A stretch of 33,243 nucleotides of DNA from the NCBI GenBank assembly GCA_015488565.1, contig WFNQ01000262.1, forward strand, positions 1 to 33,243, in the 5' to 3' direction. The translations under genes and the position numbers were made by a program. How positions within the stretch are numbered: the stretch's first letter is position 1; every line of letters starts with the position of its first letter. This document shows, one piece after another, positions 16,396 through 22,192 of the stretch. The notes under the pieces were generated by a model. The model did not search any database. It was given only the letters and a program-made list of their open reading frames with translations, and was not told where the DNA came from. Source of the stretch: Thiomicrorhabdus sp. Lineage in GTDB: Bacteria; Pseudomonadota; Gammaproteobacteria; Thiomicrospirales; Thiomicrospiraceae.

Positions 16396-18447
16396 ATGTC
16401 ACCCAAATTCTCCCCCCTATCAACCACACTATTCACTTGCTTAATCGCCACATCGCTTACCACTCATGCCAATACCACCCTACTGGCTCCTGTGGTTGTC
16501 ACGGCTGACTTACGAGAAGAAGCGGAGCAAAATCTGCCTGCCAGCATTGAGGTAACGACTCAAAGCGAACTGCAAGATCAAGGCGTCATGCATTTTGATG
16601 ACATACTGCTTAAAACAGCCAATGTAAACGTCTCTGGACAAAGCTCCCGAGCGCGTCATATTCAAATTCGTGGTATTGGTCAACGAGATGAGTATACCGG
16701 AGCACCGAATGCCAGCGTTGGGTTTACCATTGATGACATGGATTTCAGTGGCATTGCCATGACGGCAAACCTCTTTGATATCAAACAAGTTGAAGTGCTC
16801 AAAGGCCCTCAAAATATCCGCTTTGGTCAAAGTGCGATTGCAGGTTTAATTAACCTCCAAACCAATGAGCCCACCCCTTATCAAGAAGGCATGGTCGAAG
16901 CCACCATTGGACAAGACAATCAAAGAGAGCTGGGGGTTATGAGCAGTGGCGCATTGGGTGACCAAAAAAATGCGCCACAATATCGCATTGCTCTGTTTAA
17001 ACATAACAGCGATGGCTTTCGACGTAATGCTACATTAAATCGTAACGACACCAATGCGCGTGATGAGCAGATGCTTCGAGCTAAGCTTCGCTTCTTTCCA
17101 AGCCAAGATGCTCAAATAGACGTTACCTTACTTCACAGTGATTTAAACAATGGCTATGATGCATGGGCACGAGACAATCGCTTTACCACTTACTCTAATC
17201 AACCAGGTAAAGACACGCAACTCTCTAATGGGCTTTCCATTAAGGCCACATCAACGGCCAACCCTAATTATCAATTGATTGCAAAAACCAGCCTTGTAAA
17301 TTCCGATATGTTGTATAGCTACGATGAAGATTGGACCAGTGCCTCCAATGGAACGTACCTCAATAAAAAACACCGTAGAACACTCAGCCAAGAGTTACGC
17401 TGGATATCAACCCCTCAATCTCGTATTGCCAATCAGATCGACTGGCTCTTTGGGCTGTATGCCTCTAAACTGGATGAACGCAATAAAACAGAATATTGGG
17501 GCAATTCAGCCAGCGATTTTACACTGGTTAAAACGGCCGCCTTTACCCAGTTTGATTACCACCTCTCCCCTAAATCAACCATTACGATTGGTGCGCGTGC
17601 CGAACAAAATAGCAGTGACTTTAGCAATAGTGCCAATGAAAACGACTCACCCGAAGAAGCGTTATGGGGAGGCAACTTAGCCTATCGCTACACTTTCAAC
17701 CCCAATTACACAGCATTTGCAGGCATTACCCGTGGCTATAAAGCAGGTGGGTTTAATACGGGGCAACCCAGTGGCACCGCAGAGCAATATTTAAAGTACC
17801 AAGATGAAACCTTAATTAATTATGAAATTGGCTTAAAAAGTCACCGACCAGAGCTGGGATTAAAAACCAATATCTCCGCGTTTTATATGGATCGTATTGA
17901 CCCTCAATTTGATGGCTATACCTACGATCCCAGCTCTTTTACCAACTGGGTCTTTTATACCGAAAATTTTGATTCGGCTCAAAACTACGGTATAGAGGCC
18001 GACTTTAATTGGCAACTAAACAACCAGTTCACCGCCTATGGCAGTCTAGGGTTATTACAAACCTCGGTGTCTGGTACACCTTTAAACAGTGCCTTTACCG
18101 TTGACGGACGCGAACAAGCACATGCACCCACTTATCAAATCAATTTAGGCACAACCTACCGCGCCAGTAATGGATGGTATGCCCAAGCCGATATAACAGC
18201 GTTAGACCGCTTTTATTTTGATAACGTACACAATGCCCAATCAAATAACTACCGACTTATCAATGCTCGCATTGGCTTTGAAGACAAAGACTACGAGATA
18301 TATCTGTGGGCCAAAAACCTAACCGATGAAACCTACGCCACACGCGGTTATAATTTTGATTTTAACGCCCCCTACACCAACCCAACCACCTATGTACGCT
18401 TAGGCGACCCAAGACAATTTGGTGTCACAAGCCGAGTGTATTTTTAA
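16396..18447 (+). CDS. TonB-dependent outer-membrane receptor, probably for thiamine
   Basis: A 683-residue outer-membrane receptor. A signal peptide (about 1-25, cleavage near THA) is followed by the TonB-box-like LAPVVVTAD. The plug domain (about 45-155) contains RHIQIRGIGQRDEYTG and KQVEVLKGPQNIRFGQSAIAG. The 22-strand barrel ends in the C-terminal pattern RQFGVTSRVYF with terminal Phe. Substrate is inferred from the two genes that follow: a thiamine-binding-fold protein overlapping its stop codon (TAATG) and a PnuC-type transporter. No THI-box/TPP riboswitch is visible in the 54-bp leader or before the operon. A poly-C motif lies in the signal-peptide codons. Receptor identity is firm, substrate moderate. 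Confidence 0.88.
   Translation: MSPKFSPLSTTLFTCLIATSLTTHANTTLLAPVVVTADLREEAEQNLPASIEVTTQSELQDQGVMHFDDILLKTANVNVSGQSSRARHIQIRGIGQRDEYTGAPNASVGFTIDDMDFSGIAMTANLFDIKQVEVLKGPQNIRFGQSAIAGLINLQTNEPTPYQEGMVEATIGQDNQRELGVMSSGALGDQKNAPQYRIALFKHNSDGFRRNATLNRNDTNARDEQMLRAKLRFFPSQDAQIDVTLLHSDLNNGYDAWARDNRFTTYSNQPGKDTQLSNGLSIKATSTANPNYQLIAKTSLVNSDMLYSYDEDWTSASNGTYLNKKHRRTLSQELRWISTPQSRIANQIDWLFGLYASKLDERNKTEYWGNSASDFTLVKTAAFTQFDYHLSPKSTITIGARAEQNSSDFSNSANENDSPEEALWGGNLAYRYTFNPNYTAFAGITRGYKAGGFNTGQPSGTAEQYLKYQDETLINYEIGLKSHRPELGLKTNISAFYMDRIDPQFDGYTYDPSSFTNWVFYTENFDSAQNYGIEADFNWQLNNQFTAYGSLGLLQTSVSGTPLNSAFTVDGREQAHAPTYQINLGTTYRASNGWYAQADITALDRFYFDNVHNAQSNNYRLINARIGFEDKDYEIYLWAKNLTDETYATRGYNFDFNAPYTNPTTYVRLGDPRQFGVTSRVYF
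16406..16418 (+). repeat. Poly-C motif (AATTCT-C6-T) in TonB receptor signal peptide
   Basis: AATTCT, six C, T within codons 4-8 of the receptor (KFSPL), a region of low sequence constraint. A shorter copy of the recurring motif. Confidence 0.45.
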
Positions 18448-18713
18448 TGAGAATTTCCATCGACATCAGTATGTACCCATTACAGGACGCTTACTGCCAA
18501 CCCATTCTTGATTTTATTGAACGGGTGGAGCAACTTCCTAATATCAACGTTCAGCGTAATAGCTTAAGCACGCAAATATTTGGCGAATACCGTTCCGTAA
18601 TGGATGCGTTAGACCATGAAATACAACACGTATTAAAAAAAATACCTGAAACGGTATTTGTGATAAAGCTCATTGGTATGGATCGAAATAAAGCCAATAT
18701 TCATGCTTGTTGA
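18447..18713 (+). CDS. Thiamine-binding (MTH1187/YkoF-type) protein
   Basis: An 88-residue protein of the thiamine_BP/MTH1187 superfamily, a ferredoxin-like fold. It begins MRISIDISMYPLQDAY and has the usual FGEYRSVMDALDHEI and FVIKLIGMDR segments. YkoF of Bacillus binds thiamine with two such modules. Single-module members are common and assemble as oligomers. No signal peptide is present, so it is cytoplasmic unless exported otherwise. It overlaps the receptor gene by one base and the pnuC gene by 11 bases, so the three are almost certainly co-translated. It may chaperone or sense thiamine or its pyrimidine precursor. Confidence 0.82.
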   Translation: MRISIDISMYPLQDAYCQPILDFIERVEQLPNINVQRNSLSTQIFGEYRSVMDALDHEIQHVLKKIPETVFVIKLIGMDRNKANIHAC

Positions 18714-19338
18714 AAATGAGATAAGTCTCTTTAACACCATAACAACCAGCTTGCTTGCACAGTCTGGTTGGGAGTGGCTGGCGGCCAGCTTAGGCATAAC
18801 TTATGTATTATTAGCCTCCAAAACCTCTATTTGGTGTTGGCCTGCGGCGTTTGTCAGCACACTCATTTACACGTTATTATTTTGGGAAGGACAACTTCCC
18901 ATGCAGATGCTACTCAATGCTTACTACATGGGCATGGCCATCTACGGCTTTGCTCTCTGGCGACAACACAGCCAGTCCAATGCCACGCTTTCCATCACTA
19001 ATCGTCCACTTATATTTCACCTAACCTTCATAGGAGTAGGCATCCTATTAACAGGCATCATCGGTTTTTATTTAGCCAACCAACCCAATGCCAAACTTCC
19101 CTATCTTGATGCCATTATTATGGTTTTTTCGGTAATGAACATGGTTTTAATGGCAAAAAAAATCATCGAAAGCTGGCTCTATTGGATGGTCATTAACACG
19201 CTGGCGATTATGCTTTTTTTTCAAACGGGTTACTACGCCACCCTTATTATGTACTCTGTCTATTTAATACTCGCTTTTTATGGGTATTACCACTGGAAAA
19301 AGCTTAAAACCGCTCAGGATGCGCCATCCAACAATTAA
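18703..19338 (+). CDS. pnuC: PnuC/PnuT-type vitamin transporter
   Basis: A 211-residue protein with about seven membrane segments and the PnuC signatures WEWLAASLGITYVLLASKTS and WCWPAAFVSTLIYTLLFWEG, with later NAYYMGMAIYGFALW. PnuC-type proteins carry out facilitated diffusion of nicotinamide riboside (PnuC), thiamine (PnuT) or riboflavin (PnuX), with trapping by phosphorylation. The upstream thiamine-binding-fold gene argues for thiamine. The frame is open from a TTG at 18673, but the ATG at 18703 fits the family better. No clear ribosome-binding site is seen, consistent with coupling to the overlapping upstream gene. Its last 35 bases overlap the 3' end of the convergent kinase gene. Confidence 0.86.
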   Translation: MLVENEISLFNTITTSLLAQSGWEWLAASLGITYVLLASKTSIWCWPAAFVSTLIYTLLFWEGQLPMQMLLNAYYMGMAIYGFALWRQHSQSNATLSITNRPLIFHLTFIGVGILLTGIIGFYLANQPNAKLPYLDAIIMVFSVMNMVLMAKKIIESWLYWMVINTLAIMLFFQTGYYATLIMYSVYLILAFYGYYHWKKLKTAQDAPSNN

Positions 19339-20341
19339 AATCCCGCACGCCCAATACATTCATTTGAAACAACAATACGCGATACACCAATCGCGCTAAC
19401 GTTAAATCCGGTAGTGCATGATACGGTGTATAAACCGACAAAAACACTTCCGCTTGCTTTGGCGTTAATACATATTCCAGCATCACCAACTCTAGCTCTC
19501 TGGGGGCCCACACCATTGCATCTAAATCCAGCAACGCTAAATTTCTCCCCCCCTCTAATTGCAAAAATTGATCCCAACGGAAATCCAGCATAATCGGTTG
19601 AAAGCCATTGATGTTCAATTCATCCACTAAAGCCACCGTTCTCTCCATCGTCTCAACAGGAACGGTTGGGGTTTTATTTAACATCAATAACGTCTGTTTT
19701 AGGTTACGCTTCCATCTCGTTTTAGTCTTATGGCTAGAAGCCATGCTCTCCTCAAACAGCGCCCCAAAACAAGGCGCACTGTGTTGATGCAATAACGCTA
19801 CATGTTCGGCAATTTTCGCCACCTGATTTAAAGTCAATCGTTCCGCCGTAAGCCCTTGTCCCTCTAAATACTCTGTTAATAAAAATCCTGAAAATCTTAC
19901 TCCAGAGCACCCTCTCTTGAGCAAGCTCAATTCACCTTGCACTCCAGAGCACCCTCTCTTGAGCAAGCTCAATTCACCTTGTATCCCCCCCTCCTCCAAT
20001 GCATCCTGACTAGAAGCTGAATGAAGCAGCTTAGGAATAACCAAGGGTGACCAAGTGGCGATGCTTTGATACACACGGGCGTATTGGCCAAGACTGGATG
20101 CCAATTCAAATTCAAACACCCCCTCAACGGCTTGCCAAAAAGCAGGCGAGGCGCCATTGGATGTTGAGGACAGCTTTAAAAAACGCTTTTCCGAATCAAA
20201 CTGACACAACCAAAGTTGATGCGTACCATCCTCAAAGCCAGAGGGAATATTTTTAGCCCATTCACAACCCGAAAACAACGCCTGGTGCTCTGCACTTAAC
20301 AATGAATAAAAACAGGGGGGGGAAAAATTAAGCTTGCTCAA
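19304..20341 (-). CDS. Kinase-fold phosphotransferase (possible thiamine kinase) interrupted by repeats
   Basis: A 345-residue protein with an aminoglycoside-phosphotransferase/ThiK-like fold. A hinge-like FLLTEYLEGQGLTAERL (about 153-169) is followed by a Brenner-type loop MLDFRWDQFL (251-260; the usual His is replaced and Gln stands in for Asn) and by ALLDLDAMVWAPRELELV. Its position, converging on pnuC, suggests phosphorylation of the imported vitamin, but the substrate is unproven. Residues 121-148 are two tandem copies of QGELSLLKRGCSGV, encoded by a 42-bp repeat also present outside the gene. The frame begins at a TTG inside another copy of that repeat (20327-20359), and no ATG exists before the conserved part. 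The true start is therefore uncertain. Confidence 0.65.
   Translation of the reverse strand: MSKLNFSPPCFYSLLSAEHQALFSGCEWAKNIPSGFEDGTHQLWLCQFDSEKRFLKLSSTSNGASPAFWQAVEGVFEFELASSLGQYARVYQSIATWSPLVIPKLLHSASSQDALEEGGIQGELSLLKRGCSGVQGELSLLKRGCSGVRFSGFLLTEYLEGQGLTAERLTLNQVAKIAEHVALLHQHSAPCFGALFEESMASSHKTKTRWKRNLKQTLLMLNKTPTVPVETMERTVALVDELNINGFQPIMLDFRWDQFLQLEGGRNLALLDLDAMVWAPRELELVMLEYVLTPKQAEVFLSVYTPYHALPDLTLARLVYRVLLFQMNVLGVRDFNCWMAHPERF
19539..19554 (+). repeat. Poly-C motif (AAATTTCT-C7-T) in the kinase gene
   Basis: AAATTTCT, seven C, T, encoding LEGGRNLA on the minus strand just before the metal-binding LLDLD motif. A copy of the recurring motif in a coding region with no apparent insertion. 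Confidence 0.6.
19899..19982 (-). repeat. 42-bp tandem repeat (two copies) inside the kinase gene
   Basis: Two directly adjacent 42-bp units (19899-19940 and 19941-19982) differing at one base. On the minus strand each contains two small dyads, TTGAGC-TT-GCTCAA and AGAG-GGTG-CTCT. The length is a multiple of three, so the frame is kept, and the units encode QGELSLLKRGCSGV twice. A diverged 33-bp copy lies in inverted orientation at 20327-20359. A run of seven C (19985-19991) directly flanks it, as in the intergenic copy. Confidence 0.9.
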
Positions 20342-20401
20342 AAGAGGGTACTCTGGGGCAGATTTTTTTCAATGTGATTTTGTTGCAATTTTCTCCCCCC
20401 C
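20315..20401. repeat. Composite poly-G-ended palindromic repeat with internal double hairpin
   Basis: The left end is eight G followed by AAAAATT. The right end is AATTTTCT followed by seven C, so the ends are inverted copies. Between them lie a 33-bp match (20327-20359) to the kinase tandem repeat, then AGATTTTTTT, which also follows the coding copies in shorter form. The left end overlaps the first codons of the kinase frame. Confidence 0.75.
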
Positions 20402-20436
20402 TGCGTTTAAGTCCATATTATAAATGCTGTCGGCAT

Positions 20437-20455
20437 AAAAAAAGGCAAAATGCCT
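20437..20455 (-). terminator. Small intrinsic-terminator-like hairpin
   Basis: On the minus strand AGGCA-TTT-TGCCT is followed by seven T. It lies about 100 bases before the kinase frame and points in its direction. It could be an attenuator in the kinase leader, or it could block antisense transcription from pcm. In the surrounding stretch 20402-20560 no gene is seen, apart from a poly-C run at 20516-20523. Confidence 0.45.
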
Positions 20456-20510
20456 AAACTACCCAGCATTAATGCATGCATAACTCGACACATAACTATT
20501 TAATTCGTAC

Positions 20511-20524
20511 GAAATCCCCCCCCT
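20511..20524 (+). repeat. Poly-C motif (GAAAT-C8-T) between kinase and pcm
   Basis: GAAAT, eight C, TCTC. A variant of the recurring motif lacking the TTCT step, about 110 bases from both the kinase 5' repeat and the pcm start. Confidence 0.4.
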
Positions 20525-20560
20525 CTCTTCCATCTATCCGCATCTATCTCAACTTATCAT

Positions 20561-20588
20561 TTATAAAACCCTTTTTTTTAGATATAAT
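20561..20588 (+). promoter_or_regulatory. Likely sigma-70 promoter for pcm
   Basis: TATAAT (20583-20588) with TTATAA 16 bases upstream (four of six matches). Transcription would start about 40 bases before the pcm ATG. The -10 box is perfect and the -35 box weak. Confidence 0.5.
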
Positions 20589-20632
20589 CGCGGGATTAAA
20601 AAAATCGACATTACTTAAAAAAGGATATTCGC

Positions 20633-21289
20633 ATGGATTTAGATCAGGCTCGTTTTTTCATGGTAGAACAACAAATTCGACCTTGGGATGTCCTTGACCC
20701 AAAAATTCTTGATTTATTATTGGAAACACCACGCCACCTTTTTGTTGAAAAAGAGCATGAAGCACTGGCTTATAGCGACATTGAACTGCCCATTGGTCAA
20801 TCACAAACGATGATGTTCCCTCGTGTGGAAGGTCGTTTATTGCAGGCGGTTGATATTGATGATTCCGAAAAAGTATTGGAAGTTGGAACAGGAAGTGGTT
20901 ATTTAACGGCCTTAATCGCAAAACAAGCCAAATCGGTTGATACGGTTGAACTGCACCCATCCATTCAAGAGAGCGCAAAAGCGCGTTTAAAGGCATTTGA
21001 TAACATCAAGTTCCATACAGGCGATGCAATTGATCGCTGGAATGATGGCCAAGAGTACGATGTGATTATACTGACTGGCTCAGTAAGAGAAGTATCACAA
21101 GCGTATAAAGAAAAACTGACATTAGGAGGGCGTTTATGTGTTGTTGCTGGTCATTCACCCGCGATGACCGCTCAAGTCGTCACTCGAATTAGCCCAGAAG
21201 AGTGGGAAGTTGAAACGTTATTTGAAACCGATTTAACAGCGCTTACCTCTCCAAAACAATCAAATGCTGAGAACCGCTTTACTTTTTAG
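20633..21289 (+). CDS. pcm: Protein-L-isoaspartate O-methyltransferase-like protein
   Basis: A 218-residue SAM-dependent methyltransferase of the PCMT family. It shows the N-terminal MVEQQIRPWDVLDPKILDLL, the substrate-site stretch YSDIELPIGQSQTM, and motif I VLEVGTGSGYLTALIA. PCMT repairs isoaspartyl damage in proteins. This version matches the group often found beside tolC in gammaproteobacteria, whose substrate may differ from classical Pcm. tolC is not next door here. AAGGA lies seven bases before the ATG. It is monocistronic, facing the flagellar genes across a repeat-filled gap. Confidence 0.88.
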   Translation: MDLDQARFFMVEQQIRPWDVLDPKILDLLLETPRHLFVEKEHEALAYSDIELPIGQSQTMMFPRVEGRLLQAVDIDDSEKVLEVGTGSGYLTALIAKQAKSVDTVELHPSIQESAKARLKAFDNIKFHTGDAIDRWNDGQEYDVIILTGSVREVSQAYKEKLTLGGRLCVVAGHSPAMTAQVVTRISPEEWEVETLFETDLTALTSPKQSNAENRFTF

Positions 21290-21444
21290 CCCGCCCCCAC
21301 GACAACAAAGAAAGGGCTTACAGAAAACAAACAAATAAACGTCTGCTCTTTTACCCCCTGACAAGGGAAGGGCCTGCGGAAAACAAACAATAAACGCTTG
21401 CTCTTTTACTCCCTCCCCTGACAAGGGGAGGGCTGGGGTGGGGT
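21290..21444. repeat. Tandem 56-60-bp GC-rich palindromic repeats between pcm and fliT
   Basis: Two units (21314-21369 and 21370-21429) share GAAAACAAACAA(A)TAAACG, TGCTCTTTTAC and CCCTGACAAGGG, followed by a partial third (21430-21440). The last junction forms CCCTCCCC-TGACAA-GGGGAGGG, a strong dyad, next to GGGCTGGGGTGGGG. It resembles the CCCTCCCC/GGGGAGGG palindromic repeats widespread in proteobacteria. It sits in a convergent gap and may act as a two-way terminator. Confidence 0.75.
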
Positions 21445-21735
21445 TCATTCAAGATAGGACTTAATCGAAGAAATATTCTTAGTATTTTGTCCCAGCTCTT
21501 TTGAAAGTGTCTTCTGCTTTGATTCAACACATGCCTGAATTTTTTGATTATCTTTCAAAATTTCCAGCCCTACTTGCCTTAATTCATCACCATACTGGCT
21601 AACAGAGGATTGTAACCGTTCCAGCCAACCGCTTTCTAAGGCCGATAACCGAGACCAATCACTCTGTTGTGCCGCATCCAGCATGTTTTTAGAATGGGAC
21701 AAAAGTTGTAACTTTGTCATTTCAAGCGTATTCAC
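21445..21735 (-). CDS. fliT: FliT-like flagellar export chaperone
   Basis: A 96-residue, mostly alpha-helical protein with little conservation, identified as FliT-like from size, helical pattern (KLQLLSHSKNMLDAAQQSDWSRLSALESGW) and its place directly after fliD-fliS. FliT-type chaperones hold the cap protein FliD before export and can feed back on flagellar gene control. It starts four bases after the fliS stop, so it is part of the same operon. The DW..L..LE pattern is common in the family. Identity rests mostly on context. Confidence 0.75.
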   Translation of the reverse strand: MNTLEMTKLQLLSHSKNMLDAAQQSDWSRLSALESGWLERLQSSVSQYGDELRQVGLEILKDNQKIQACVESKQKTLSKELGQNTKNISSIKSYLE

Positions 21736-21739
21736 CAGT

Positions 21740-22174
21740 TTAACCTTTCACTTTATCGAGTTGCTCTTTTGAAACCCGTTTAAAATTGTCGGGCATCTCC
21801 CGCCAAGCCTCACTGACTATGGTAATGTGGCCTAATACCTCATCTAACAATGTCATATCATTATGGGCCGATACTTTAAACAAGGTACGATAGCAATAGT
21901 CGTATAAGTCGTATAAATTTTGTGCGACATCCCCCCCTTTTTTTAGGTCAACACCAACTCTTAAAGCATTTAGAATGGCAAGTGCTTTATTAATATGCTC
22001 CGCCTTCTTTTCATAGTTTTTTTGTTCAATAAACACTTTTGCTAGGTTCATGTTTTTAATGGCTCCGTCATAGAGCATTTCAACCAATTTGTGAGGTGTC
22101 GCTTCAGACACCGCGGTTTCAACATAGTTATTAGCATATTGTTTTATAAATTGTTTTTTAAGCGCTAAATTCAT
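21740..22174 (-). CDS. fliS: Flagellin export chaperone FliS
   Basis: FliS binds the C-terminus of flagellin in the cytoplasm and prevents early polymerisation. The 144-residue protein has the typical core YVETAVSEATPHKLVEMLYDGAI near residues 17-39, with HINKALAILNALR and LYDLYDYCYRTL further on. Length is standard (about 130-145). It lies 18 bases after fliD. A run of seven C at 21931-21937 (coding KKGGD) is a homopolymer tract within the gene. Confidence 0.95.
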   Translation of the reverse strand: MNLALKKQFIKQYANNYVETAVSEATPHKLVEMLYDGAIKNMNLAKVFIEQKNYEKKAEHINKALAILNALRVGVDLKKGGDVAQNLYDLYDYCYRTLFKVSAHNDMTLLDEVLGHITIVSEAWREMPDNFKRVSKEQLDKVKG

Positions 22175-22192
22175 GGCGTCATCCTACCAACA

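Noticed and set aside
20476-20697. 73-residue plus-strand frame overlapping the pcm start
   Set aside because: Overlaps pcm in another frame, no family match, contains the poly-C run; judged non-coding.
21260-21448. 62-residue frame with repeated ALPLSG motifs between pcm and fliT
   Set aside because: It is the translation of the GC-rich palindromic repeats and has no ribosome site of note; treated as repeat, not gene.
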